Assembly (NCBI GenBank): GCA_012184525.1
Contig: WOFQ01000091.1
Location: forward strand, 1 to 63,172
DNA length: 63,172 bases
Reading direction: 5' to 3'
Origin: Xenoacremonium recifei
Taxonomy: Eukaryota; Ascomycota; Sordariomycetes; Hypocreales; Nectriaceae
Under the pieces are notes generated by a model. That model was not told where the DNA came from. It did not search any database and saw only the letters and a list, made by a program, of their open reading frames with translations. Shown here in pieces: positions 10,715-22,692 of this stretch; position 1 is the stretch's first letter; every line of letters starts with the position of its first letter. Position numbers and translations under genes: made by a program.

Positions 10715-11328
10715 GGCAAACGCGAAATGAATAAGGACGAAGTGCTCAAAAGCGGTTGATGAAGCCTAATTGCTTGGTCGACTTCTGTCGTTACAAGAGA
10801 TGGATGCTCGGCCGTCGGCGAGACTTTGATTGTACTGGTAGTTAAGTATTTTCCAAAACAACAACGCCTTATTGCCGACAGCATTCTCCGACTCTTCGCC
10901 ATCATTTCTGGCCCGCCAATGCCGCTAATATTGCTACCGCGGTAGGCTCCACCACATTGCTTCCGGTGCCGAGTCATTGCTGCTAGGGGTGTGGTACTTC
11001 ATGCGATATCAAAATTAACTCGGACGATAAGTTCTTTATGAAATCGCTCTATAGCAGAGAAGCTCGTAAGAGTGGACAGGCAAGCGGCATTAATCAAGTC
11101 GTCATGCTCAGGTTTGAACCTAGCCAATCGGAAAAGTTCTCTAGGGAAGAGATGCGGGGTCCAGATGCCGCGGTAGGACATTCACGTCAATGAATGCCCC
11201 GGCCACGTCGAGCCGTCAAAGCTGTGTAAGCTTGGATATCGAGGTTGGAATAAATACATGTTCTTTCTAGAGTCTTGTCAATTGATGCGTCACTCGACAA
11301 TTTACCAGAGAGACCACCGACATTCAAA
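10715..11328. promoter_or_regulatory. Bidirectional promoter, b5 reductase / P450
   Basis: 614-bp divergent region. It holds one perfect TACCGCGGTA (10935-10944) and one near-copy TGCCGCGGTA (11166-11175). A further AGCCGCGGTA lies inside exon 1 of the reductase gene (10685-10694). The motif, seen again upstream of the dehydrogenase-propeller gene, suggests the three enzyme genes are controlled together. Confidence 0.55.
10935..10944. promoter_or_regulatory. TACCGCGGTA palindrome, copy 3
   Basis: Perfect palindrome 221 bp upstream of the reductase ATG (10714) and about 385 bp upstream of the P450 ATG (11329), so placed to act on both. Confidence 0.55.
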
Positions 11329-13151
11329 ATGCCTCGACAATATTTTTATCTACTCGGCGATGACCCAGCATCTGCCCGTGAGATTGACGTTGACGAAAAT
11401 GCAAGCTTAGACTGTCTTCAGCAACTAATCGCAACCCACTATGCCATTGTAGTGCCCAAAGGTGATTATTTTCCCCCAATGATGTGTCAGTGTAGGAAAT
11501 CCTAATTTCTGCCAGGTATTGGTTTCCAAGGCGCGGATAGTGCTCTGTCAACCGTCTCGCAAGTCATGTCTTCCAGAGACAACGTCGCCATCACTATCGA
11601 TGGTCAAGCCGTTCGCCATATCCCTGGCCCACCTGGTCTGCCCTACGTTGGCAACTTCTTCGAAGTCTTCCCCGACCACCTCGGTAATCACCAACGCATC
11701 TTCGAACGCTATGGGCCCGTCATGAAGACGACAATTTTAGGCCGTACAGTTTATCACTCGAATGATCCAGAAGTCGCTGCTATCGCATTTGCCGAGTCCC
11801 AGTTCTTCACCAAAAAGATCAACGATGCTCACCCCTTGAGTGGGCTCAAGACACCGGCGGCCGGCATCTTTTTGGGCGATACAGATACCCCTGAATGGAG
11901 AATTACACACAAGTTCTTGCCACCTGCTTTGGGGCCCAAGGCAGTGCAACATTATGCATCTACCATGCAGAAGACAGTCGAAACGGCATACGATGTCTTC
12001 GACCTTTTGGATAAGCAGGAAACATCCTGGAATGTATATCAGTACATGCTCAAAATGGGTGCTCAAGCCGTTGCTAAACTGACACTTGGCATGGATCTTG
12101 AGCATTTTTCTTCAGTAGATGCTCCCATTCACGAGATTGTTCATCTCATCGCCGAGGTGCTTTCGCTTAACAAAAAGGTTACCTCAAGAGGCAATTGGTA
12201 CGCGAGTTTGCCGTTCGGAGACCCGAAGGCCTTAAGGGACAAGAAGGCTCGTCTGGAACACATTGTAGAAGAGCGAATCCAACACGCCAAGGTTGGCGGT
12301 ATAGAAGATTTGCCGCTCCAAGACGCCGCCCTTCGAGCGACCGACATGATTGGTAAGACATTATTTTATTGTGCTTCGTCTTAGATAAGATAAGAATCAA
12401 GTGGAATTAGGGTCACTGACATCCATTATTATTAGACTATGCACTTCGTGCCACTGACACTAAGGGAGCGAGGCTGCCTCAGGCAAGTCTCACCTGGGCT
12501 CTCGTTGTTGCCACAGGCGCAGGATTCACAACCACTTCGTCACTCCTATCATGGCTTATCTACGGCCTGGTGACATATCCCGACGTCCAGGACAAGCTAC
12601 TGCAAGAGTTAATTGACCATGGCTTCAACGACGATATGGAGATTACGTCGGACTTTACCGATAGCCTTGTTTACCTTGACTATTACATCAAGGAAACCCA
12701 ACGCCGTCACAACCCTTCATTTCAACCAGGTAGAACTTCCAAAGTCGATCTCATCTTGCCAGGAGGCTATAAACTTCCCAAGGACTCAGTCATGATTCTA
12801 GCGCTTCATCATATACATAACAACCCCAAGTTCTGGGATAATCCTGCCAAGTTCGATCCGGACAGATGGGGCACCGCCGACGTGAAGAATCGACACAAGG
12901 CGGCATACCTGCCATTCGGAACCGGCTCACGCATGTGTATCGGGTTCAACTTTGCGTTGCAAGAGATCAAGATCTTCTTGCCCAAACTGATATATCGATA
13001 CAAATTCAGGAAGGACGGAAACGACACAATTGAGTACGATCCCATGTTCCAGCTCATCAGGCCTAATAATTTGTACGTCAGGGCGGAGAAACGCGCTAAG
13101 CTGCCTCCAAAGTCTGACATGGCTCCCAGCACACATACTACACGGCTGTAG
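11329..13151 (+). CDS. Cytochrome P450 with N-terminal extension (CYP102/505/540-like haem domain)
   Basis: Exons 11329-11461, 11516-12352, 12436-13151; 1686 nt, 561 aa, all phases consistent. The first 60 or so residues (MPRQYFYLLGDDPASAREI onward) form a short beta-rich-looking extension in place of the usual membrane anchor. The P450 core starts at the proline hinge IPGPPGLP (about residue 79). The K-helix ExxR is ETQR, the PERF-like motif FDPDRW, and the haem loop LPFGTGSRMCIG with Cys491 as thiolate ligand. The I-helix reads AGFTTTS where self-sufficient P450s usually have AGHETTS, so the conserved acid is replaced by Thr. There is no fused reductase, so an external donor is needed; the b5-reductase fusion next door is an obvious candidate. 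Substrate unknown; the haem domain suggests fatty-acid-like substrates (family inference only). Confidence 0.88.
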
Positions 13152-13277
13152 TGTGTCCTTTGGTTCATAGACTTTAGCATGGCAATTATTTTTCCGCGGC
13201 CCATATAGGCGAAAAGATCAGTCTTGAAATTGGATTCTAGACTCTTAGACAATGTTGATAAATTTATGTTACGGCGG

Positions 13278-15864
13278 CTAATTCCTAAAAATAAATGGCT
13301 GCTCCATCGTGTTCATCGACTCCCATAAATTGAAGGCCGAGCTCTCATTTAACAAGCTTTCCAGCAGATCATCATTGATTAGCACTGATTCAGCATTCTG
13401 AGAACCTCCCATGAGTCCACCGTCAACGTCTTGAATCAATTCAGAGGTCCGAATCGTTGTTTGCGACGTAGCCACGCTAGTTTGATCCAGCAAGCCAGGC
13501 GACAATTGACGGATTGCTTCTCCAAAGATGCCACAGAAAATAGACGCTGAGGTGTAAGTCTTTTGAAACTCTCGCATTACTTCCAGGCAGAACTCAAGTT
13601 TGTTGAATCCCAGCTTTCGCGCGAGAGAGTTGGTGGATTTGCAGTTGAGAAGGTGGATGTGCATAGCCGGTACTAAGAGTGGAGGACTAGGACCAAGGTT
13701 ACAATGTGTTAACAGCCGAACATGTGTGTACTAGAGAACAATAGGACGCGAGAGCTGTCGTTCTATCGATGAAGGGATCCGACAACGGACCGGATGAAGA
13801 CTGCTAGACTTACGTTATGGGACACGCAAAACCCACAAGCTCCTCGCGTACTATGCTATCAAGGATAGCATTTGTAGAGGCTGCCGCCGATGCCAATCGA
13901 GTTCGCATGCGGTTCTGCCATGTGGCTTGAGCTGGTAATGTAAGGTCTTTAGGCGTCATTGCCGCACAGGGGCGGTAGAAGGTGATCAGAAGCGCTCTGT
14001 TCACTTAGTTCAGGGCTGGTGGAGGTGTTTCAACCCGAATACTTACTGGTAGTGTAGCTGAATGTGATAGTAATAAAATCTTTCCAGCCGGCTTTCGTCG
14101 CCGTTATTCATTTCAGGAATGCAGTGCTGTGACAGCTCTGCCTCTAGTGAGACGTACTGCTCCAGATTGGGTGGAGGACTGCATTGTTGATAACACAGGA
14201 TAAGGACCTCACCCAGGAGTCTGCTGAGCTGTAACAGGACCGTCCAATACTTAGCCAGCCGACTAAAGTCCTTCGGAAGATATAGGTCCCTCAGCGATGA
14301 TGGAATCTCGGAGATATCGGCCAGTATATCCTCAACAGTGGGAAAAGGCATGTCACAATCACTGAGATGGATTCTCATGGGTCGCCCCAGTGTCAAGCTC
14401 AGCCATCGATCTCGAAATAGGCACCCTCCCCAAAGACGACGCCACATACGACGACGATGAGGGTTAATCAAGGGATTCAGCCTGGCCGAATCTGGGTTTC
14501 GATGGAGCCCGATGATCTGGCACAAGCTGGCTGCCACCCCACTCCAGTACCACGGCTGTGAGAGGCTGTCCCTGTCAGAATGCCAGAAAGATAGAAGTAG
14601 AGAGGATTGTAGAAGATGTTCTTGATGGGTTACGCCGCCGTTGTTGTAGACGCACTCGAGTAGTTGTCAGTCTCTCTAGCCTCTTCTGGGCGGATTAGAG
14701 CAAAGAAGCCCTTTATATCGTGCTCACCTTGGCATGTTCATAAGCGGTTGCTTTCATATCCTTGCACGAGCTGAAACCCTCAAGCTGCCAAACGCCGCTA
14801 GGAACGAACTGTGCGAGACATTCTGTCAGTGGGTTGATACTATTTCCGCTGATCCTTTATTCGAAAGCTGGAGGCTCACGTTGACTGCGACGGAGGTCAT
14901 ACTCCAAAAGAGGAGCAAATCAGATAACGAATCATAAACAGGCTTATGCAAATCATTTAGCACGCCGACATTCAGTATAGGTAAGATTGGGTGCACGTGG
15001 TGGAAATAGGCTCGTATCAATTCTTGACGAGAGCTCTCTTGAGGAAGATTAAAAACGCCCTTTTGCTTCAGATACTCAGTGTCCTGCTGGGAGATAGTGA
15101 CTGGCGGTGTAGACCGGAGCAGAATATGCCTTGGCAAGGGCTGTTCAGGCTGTGAGCAGACATCAATCACGGCTGTTGCTCCAGGTTGTTCCCCTTGTAG
15201 CCCAGAAATCAGTTAGTCTCGCACCAAGAGCTCCCATGTTTACCATTAGCAAGTCTACATTCACGTACCAAGATAGAAAGTCAAATCAGAATTGGCGTTT
15301 CCTTGACCTGTTGCCGCGCACGATATCTCAGCCCCGCTTCTCTCCTCATCAATGTCGACCAGAGTCAGAGTGATAAGTTGTGCCATTATGGCTTCTCGGA
15401 ATAGAACCATCACGATGGGTATCCGAAACTGAGGCAGTCTGGTGCATAATTGATTCTGGCAATGACGGAGGTGCCCTGGAAATATTGCTTTCGCCACTAC
15501 TTCTCAAGCTTCGCCAGCGTTCATTCCTAACAGGGGACGCAGTTAAGGAGCTGCGAGGCCTAGATAGTGGGGATGTACTAGTATTAGAGCCAAGCCAACC
15601 ATGAAAAAGCACGAAACGTAACACTTGGTCATGAAATTTGACTCACAGCATATGATGGCCATCCTGTACTATACACTCAATGCCATCCTGGGCACACCGT
15701 AAGCACGGGATGCCCGTCACGGTGACACTGCATCGGACCTTGCGCCCTCGACACTCTTGGCACGCCACTGTTGACCTATGATGTCTTTGCATCGGCATAG
15801 TTGATGTATTTCGCGCATGGTATTCGCCTGAGACACGATAACTGGCTGTTTTGGTAATGTGCAT
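13278..15864 (-). CDS. Zn2Cys6 fungal-specific transcription factor
   Basis: Eight exons: 15864-15647, 15577-15360, 15307-15269, 15193-14880, 14808-14728, 14654-14047, 13996-13814, 13686-13278. They sum to 2070 nt (689 aa) with every phase matching. The zinc cluster is CQECRGRKVRC followed by CLRCAQDGIEC (residues about 33-60). The middle fungal_trans domain shows TFYLGEQPGATAVIDVCSQ, LLLSFWHSDRDS and WYWSGVAASLCQIIGLHR, which are typical of this family. Nuclear. It follows the P450 tail to tail with only 126 bp between them, so it is the natural candidate regulator for the neighbouring enzymes and for the TACCGCGGTA sites, but this is inference. The second intron has a weak donor (GTCGAC). 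Confidence 0.85.
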
Positions 15865-17854
15865 GATTGAGATCGAGGAGCTTCGAATCAGATGAAAGCC
15901 AAGCGGGGTCCAATAAATAGCCGACGGACTCTGGATTAATATTCATCCGTTTATCCCCCTTCCCACGAAAGAATGCCGGGTCAAATTCACGTACAGGCAT
16001 GCAACTTAGATGACGTGACATCCTGCACTGGTTGCCGGTCCGACGCTCTTCAAGGCATCAAAAAGTCGAAATCTTTTTCCAGTTACAATCCCGATAAACT
16101 ACGGAATGCTAAGAATCAACTCCGATTTGACGATTCGATTAATACCTCAGCAACTCCCGCGTCGTCCTCTGTGTTACAGGCTCACATAGAATACCAGTTT
16201 GTGCAAGCCCCGACAGTCAGCGCCGGAGTGTTTAGTCTACCACATGCTTCCCATCAGACATCATAACACTATTAATGACTATGACTCAGCAAAGAGGAAC
16301 GTTCCCCGGTGGGGCAATCTTTCATCCAAGCAGAAAGTTGATCAAGATTCCAACTAGTGCGCATCGAACTGGCAAGGTAGACCAAACATAGCGATTCGAT
16401 TCTTGGCTGAATTATGCATTCCATGGATTGCCTATTCAAAAAGGCAAAACAATCTTTACGTGAAGGGAAGCTTTAGGCCTTGAATCGACATACACTTAAC
16501 TCACTCATTCCCCGCCGTACAGCCCTAAAGCCTTTCTCCTTGTATTCGAAACGAGACTTGCTAAAGCCATCATGGAAATTGCTCAAAGGCTACTGTGCTT
16601 TGTGTATAGATGGCCATGGAAGGCTACTAGGCTATAAATGCTCTGCTTATTGACCGAGCGCTGGGCGTCCGGGCTGGCGGATATGGTGGAATCTAAAGGT
16701 GTTTCACAGTACTCTAGCGGGTTTATCTTCCGGCAACTGTCCGCAGACGCTTTAAATATGTCATAAAGCATTTCGTTTCACCCACAGCCTTCACCCGTTT
16801 GGATTTCAATCGGTTGGATTCGGATGTCTTCGACAATATTCTTTATGGGCATGAGTATTATCCGCTAAAGCCCGTTGTTGTCTCGGGTGCTTTATTACCT
16901 TCCCTGGAACATCTGGACTACTAGAAGTCTTTTTTTCTGGACGCGTACTCCTACCAATAGACGGAAATATACCGTATTTGTGGTATTAAATATAATTCTT
17001 TCCGGTGCTTCTATCCTTAATTCCTTTGCTATCAAATATCCCATACATGGGCCAGTTGGCTTCCCGTGGCACTTTTGACTGTATCTCATGTAAGTTGTTG
17101 ACATTTCCATACTTACTACCACCTTTTTTCTCTTTCGAACGAACATGCTTACACTCGTGACCGGCCTATCTTCTGATTATTCTCATACGCTTCCCTAGCC
17201 TCTCTTACTATGGATTTCCCAACTGACTTCTACTGAGTGAGAAGAGGTTTCTGGTCGAAATTTCCTAGTTGTTCCTACTCATGTGTTCATACGCATGTAA
17301 TGCGGGATCTTCGCGCCACCTGAGGATCACATTATGTGGGAAAACTACGATGAATTTGACTGACTTTACTTTTCCCGCCTCTACTAGAGACATGAAGGAG
17401 AATTTAAAGATTCTATGTGATTCTGTTGGGAACTCTACATAAGTTACTTTCCGAATGGTAGTCAAGCACTTGGAATTTTTCTCAATGACGCCTAGCTCCT
17501 GTCAATTGAATGGAGGCTACAAAGTCTGGTAATGAATATGGTACCCTCTTGATCGAAAACAATAAGAATACTATAAAATTCATGCCCAGTCCCTAATCCT
17601 AGCCTGATTACCCCTCTATGGTTGCCAGCTTTAGAGGTTGCTTTTATTAGTGATTATATGTGTGCATGATGATCTCTCATAACTCTTTCTTGAAACTGGT
17701 TGAATTTTCCGTAAATAGAGGATTATAGAGCTATATATATAATATATTTCAAAGAACTAAACTCTAATATCTAGTAATCGTACTATAGAGTCATATTGTA
17801 TTCAGTAAGGATAAGCTTGCCAAGAAGGACAAAAGTTTTATTACTGATACTGTG
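15865..17854. other. Intergenic, no supported gene
   Basis: About 2 kb upstream of the Zn2Cys6 gene and downstream of the transporter that ends at 17855. It becomes AT-richer to the right. A 97-codon open frame at 15973-16266 has no recognisable domain, and I see no RNA gene or repeat. Confidence 0.4.
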
Positions 17855-19617
17855 TCAATAAATATACCGAAAGTCGTCGATCTCACGATCGGTCTTGTCT
17901 AATAGACCCAAAGCAAAATTAGATGCCTCAACAGAAAGCCGCCTCGTTGTGGGAATACCATTGTTGGCTTCATCGTCTCTCTTCTTATTTTGCCAGATTA
18001 AATAAAACCGCAAGCCAAGGATGATCAATATACTCGCAGAGAGACACGCAACGATGGCAGCAAATCCGGAGGGGTAACTTGGTGCCTCCCAGGCAAACAT
18101 CAACTGCGGTCCTATGATAGTACCACTGCAGTATGCAATGAGTAACTGCGTTGCATTAGTAAAGTCCTTCTCCTGAGTTCAGTAAATCGTACCATAGAAG
18201 TAGTAGTGGCCCTTTTGGTGAAACCGGAAACATTTCCTGTTACCATAGCAAACGCTAACGGGAAGTTGGCCGAGAAGGCGATTATCAAACAATATCCCAT
18301 GAACCGTGCCCATGTGTTGACTGGGTCAATTTCGCGTATCATGATTGCACCAGCTAGGGCAAAAATTGTGTTCATGGCCATCCAAAGGGTTCTCGTGTTC
18401 TTCAAATACGAACTCCCAATAGATGATATAGCAACGAACGCAATCTGAAATCCGGTCCCAATCATTTGCACCAAGAGTGTATCAAATGTAGAGAAGCCAA
18501 ACCCTTCCACAATAATGGAAGCAAACTAGGATTTTAGTATCGTGAAACCATATGTTAACATTCACAATAACTTACAGTGCCAACGCAGTTTGGAATAGTT
18601 TGAGAAACTTGGAATAGTACCAAGAACCAAGTCTGGGGGTCCATTAGAGCCTCACGAAACTGATACCATTTCCATTCGTTACTTTTTAAGCCACTTAGGT
18701 CTTCCTGAACCCGTTCGACGGCTCTATAGCGATCACCTTCGGACAAGAATCTGGCAGTCTGAGGAGTGTCCGGTATGATAAAGAACGCAAAGAAGCCCCA
18801 GACCACTGTAACACCGCCAAATAAGAGGAAAAGACCCTTAAGATGTTAGCCGTGGCAACTACGAAGGATGGAACTTAGTAGTACTTTCCAAGGGGCTATG
18901 GAGTTCATGTGGCCAATCGCGTAAGACAAGATACCCCCAAAAAGCCCACCAAGCACATTGCCCATGAACCAAGCGGCTTGACGAAGCGGCTGTTCTGAGC
19001 GTTTGTACCACATTCCCACGATGAGGGCCATTCCGGGTGCGAGAGCGGACTCGACGAATCCAAGGAAGAATCGCGCAGCCCACAGACCTTGAGGAGTGCG
19101 ACAAAGGGTCATAAGCATCAGGATAGTGGCCCAGATGGTACTACCCAGAAATTAGCGGCGATCAAGGTTAAAATCTGCGTACATACATGGTAATGGACAT
19201 GAACCGTCCAATAGGAAAACGAACAATAAGCACCGCAGAAAGACCAGAGCCAGCCAGATAACCAAAGTAGAAGATACTACTAGCCCAAGAATAATCTTGG
19301 CCCACAAGGTTCAGATCTGTTCGAAGACCAAGAATGGACGTATATCCCATAGCGGACTTGTCCAGGTACTGGAGCATATATGAGATCAAAAGAACGGGAA
19401 GGAGGCTGGGCCATTAGTAAAGTTCGTTCAAATGAAGGAGAAATACCTACAAAAGATCAATGCGTCGTAGAATACAACGATCATCATGAATAGAAATCCG
19501 GACTTGCTCTTCCTGAATAGAGCCATTGCGGCTTGCGACCCGGGATGTTTCATTGAAATCTCCCTTATCGGCTGTTTTGTTATCGCGTGATAAGTTTTCT
19601 CGTTGAGGTTCCTCCAT
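17855..19617 (-). CDS. MFS transporter, Dal5/TNA1-like (anion:cation symporter family)
   Basis: Six exons: 19617-19451, 19405-19187, 19140-18885, 18836-18576, 18525-18193, 18145-17855; 1527 nt, 508 aa, phases consistent. Exon 1 reads MEEPQRENLSRDN...RCILRRIDL and splices at GTAGGT into LLPVLLISYMLQYLDKSAMGY. This matches the LRKIDxxLLPxL..YxLQYLDK start of the allantoate/nicotinate permease family; a longer open frame over the same bases is a shadow. RTPQGLWAARFFLGFVESALAPG and GMWYKRSEQPLRQAAWFMGN are classical for the family. Plasma-membrane uptake of an organic anion, amide or small peptide is inferred. It is divergent from an M20 amidohydrolase, so import plus hydrolysis of an N-acylated compound is a reasonable reading. 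Confidence 0.88.
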
Positions 19618-20953
19618 GACGTGGCTGTGTTATTCTCTTCCCTTATAATGTATAACGTAGTGTAAAACAAACGACGAGAGGGTTGACCTGCACTGACAAA
19701 TTCCTAATTGAATATGAGTCTAGCTTTATAATAATTTCTCCTGCTTGGGAAGCGCAGGTTCTGAACGAGCAGACTAAATGTATGTTGATAAGAATACGAC
19801 GGCAAATCCACTTTAGCCGATCTTAGCTTCGTCTAGGATAAAAGGCTCCCTAGCCTTTGATAATTGATACGACGGTATTCCATAGATCTGAGAAAATACG
19901 ACGGAAAGTCCAGGAACGTGGCTAAGTTCCTGTACCGCACAGGATTTAGTTTCCCTGGAAGGTGTAGTAAGCAAAACGTAATATCTGGGATACATGCAAG
20001 CAACCCTGGCAGCTCTCAGAACGTTGTTCAGGTCAGCAGTAGCCGTGATAGTTCCCTACCTATGCAGGTTGTGCCCGTCCCTGGATGACCGCAGAGAAGA
20101 TTCAAAGGGTATAAAACTAATTTTGCGATGAAGTCATCGCCTTACGGCCCAAGGACGTAACAAAGAATAGTAGGTACGCGGTGGTCAAAACGACAGCTCC
20201 GGTAACGCCGAGACGAAGAAGATCTACATGTGGGACTGCGATTGTGGGCCCATTTGGCCACAATTCACAAGCCTACTACATGTAATCTATACCGGGGTAA
20301 GATACTAAACCAATGCACAGACGAAATATAGCAGAATTGCCTCAGCTTCACTGAGTCTGGTGGATAAGCCGCGAGAGCCTACTTTCCTCCGTATATTATC
20401 TTATATCATGCCCGACAAGGCTGCTGGTGATGTGAGAAGTTGGAGGCATATTACTTCATAGACATATGTTTTATTCAAAAGCTTGCCCTGGAATTCATCG
20501 GCTTTGACTGTGGAATCTATACTAAATCCATATGGTCCTTTGGTCGCGGTTTTGTTCTTAACGGCTCATGAAAGGGTTGATGGATTAATTACTCTATTCT
20601 CGGATAACTCCTTTTCCGACAATCTCGGCCAGCACTGATCAGTGCTCGCAAGGAACTTATCCGGCGTATGTGGATAGTGAAGGAGATAAGGGTCCCACTA
20701 CAAGCGCAAAAGTTTGCCGTCGTATCTACTCCGTAAGCCGTGAAGTAAACGCTAGGGCGTTAGTAGGCAAATCATACAGTTTCCATCGCCCTTGCGCAAC
20801 GAGAATTTGAGCGGAGAACACATCACTTACCTTTTATTCATACATGGTGCAGTGCTTGACCAACTTTTTTTACACTGAGCGAGTGAGTGCACTTACTACA
20901 CAAACTGGAAATAAACTCCATACAGAACGAAGAAGACTTTTTTGACTTTCAAT
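19618..20953. promoter_or_regulatory. Divergent promoter, Dal5-type transporter / M20 hydrolase
   Basis: 1.3 kb without a supported gene. TACCGGGGTA at 20290-20299 differs by one base from the TACCGCGGTA palindrome of the 8.7-11 kb promoters. Nothing else stands out. Confidence 0.4.
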
Positions 20954-22375
20954 ATGGTCGCTGTGGAAAATCTGCCACTAAGCCTTGTGGAAGATGAAGA
21001 GATTGCTTGCGCTATTGAAAGACACGATGGTGCGCTTTTTGAGATCAACCAAAAGGTATGTATAACACTCTAGATGATGATTGATCCCTCTAATGATCTC
21101 AGATTCATAAGAATCCCGAATTAGGATATCAGGAGTTCAAAGCGCATAAGAACATAACCGATATGCTGGATAATCTCGGTTATACCGTCCGCAGACATGC
21201 ATATGGCCTTGAGACTTCCTTCATGGTAGAGTATGGGTCAGGGGGTCGCGTTGTGGCCTTTAATGCTGAATATGATGCATTGCCAGGCATTGGACATGCA
21301 TGTGGTCATAATCTGATTGCAATGATGGCTATCGGTGCGTTCCTCGGGATAGCGGAAGCAATTACTAAAAATCAGGTTACTGGTCGCGTTCGTTTAATTG
21401 GGACGCCAGCTGAAGAGGGCGGAGGCGGAAAGCTCAGGCTTATCGATGCTGGGGCATTTAAGGACGTTGATGCCTGCCTAATGGTGCACCCTGGTCCTGA
21501 AGATTCATTATCAGGTTATACTGGTGATGCGTATATGCCAACTCTAGCAAATCACAAGCTCAATATCCATTTCTCCGGAAAGCCGTCTCATGCCTCCATG
21601 AGTCCATGGGAGGGTATCAATGCGTTGGATGCAGTGGTGCTCTCCTACAACGGCATTAGTGCTCTACGGCAGCAAATACGGCAGGATGATAGAATTCACG
21701 GGGTCATCACCCATGGAGGAAGTCGCCCGAATATTATTACGGCAGATGCATCGCTAAGCTATTACATTCGAAGTCCGTCGCTCAAGTCGGCAGATGATCT
21801 CCTTGCACGAGCGAAGAGATGTTTCACTGGAGCTGCCATGCAGACCGGTTGCAGCGTAAAATATGAACCGTGAGTGGTCCATTACACGTACAAAACAATG
21901 GTCTCATTTTCGCAGCATTAACACTTATGCCGATGTTCGTCCCAACAAGACAATAGCCAAGCTATATTCCGCAGCCATGGAAGCGATTGGATCAAGGGTC
22001 AAGTGTGATTTGGATGCTGATCCTGTGCCTGGATCGACTGATCAAGGTGGGTACAACTATCTCACGAGGCCTGCTTCTAATGAAGGACAATTAGGCAACG
22101 TCAGTTACGAATGTCCTTCAATACACGCCTATGTAGGAATACCCGCAGGGCCTGGGTCCTACAATCACACTCCAGGGTTTGCGGAATGTGCTGGTACCAG
22201 AGAAGCGCATTCCATATGTTTGCAGGCGGCTAAAGGCATGGCAATTGCGGGTTGGAGAGTTTTGGTAGACGATGAAGTGGCTGGTAATGTTTGGGAGGAT
22301 TTCGAACAGGATAAGCATCTCCGCTCCCTGAGCCCCGTTGACATTGTCTCAGCATCAACCGGAGGGTTTTGCTGA
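20954..22375 (+). CDS. M20 family amidohydrolase (aminoacylase/peptidase M20)
   Basis: Exons 20954-21055, 21103-21869, 21916-22046, 22095-22375; 1281 nt, 426 aa. HKNPELGYQEF, AEYDALPGIGHACGHN, GTPAEEGGGGK and FSGKPSHASMSPWEGINALDA are the family landmarks. They supply the metal-binding His and Asp, the catalytic Glu pair, and the dimerisation-domain His. The enzyme hydrolyses N-acyl amino acids or small peptides with a metal centre in the cytosol (no signal peptide). The last intron (22047-22094, 48 nt) has no stop and a length divisible by three, so it can be mistaken for coding. Removing it restores GSTDQGNVSYECPSIHAYVGI, the expected family sequence. Divergent partner of the Dal5-type transporter. 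Confidence 0.88.
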
Positions 22376-22692
22376 AGAGTAAATGGTGAATATATAACAT
22401 GTCATTTACAGGTCTAATACTCGGTGGCTTGAATTAGGTTGTGTGCAAAGCTAGGGGCCTATGATTCAACCCACCAGGTAGTTATTATATGGTAAACTCT
22501 ATAGATTGATCCGAGAACAGAGGAAGATCGACATCATCAAAATTCTTTCCATGCTTTTCTACTGAGTGTTGAGCTAAAGACCTTCACTACCCTCCTCAAT
22601 TATTTTCTCTTTTTTCATATTCGGCGGATATTTCCTCGTGCCCGAGAGAAGCTTCCTCCTAGTGCGGGGGTTGAGGCTTTCTTTTTCCCCCT
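22376..22692. other. Intergenic between converging genes
   Basis: 317 bp between the 3' ends of the M20 hydrolase and pectate lyase genes. It is T-rich and shows no feature beyond likely 3' untranslated sequence. Confidence 0.4.

Noticed and set aside
15973..16266. 97-codon open frame upstream of the Zn2Cys6 gene
   Set aside because: No domain or hydrophobic pattern, and no splice partner; likely chance.
19428..19670. 80-codon minus-strand frame overlapping exon 1 of the Dal5-type transporter
   Set aside because: The other frame gives MEEPQRENL...RCILRRIDL, which splices cleanly into the family core; this one is a shadow.
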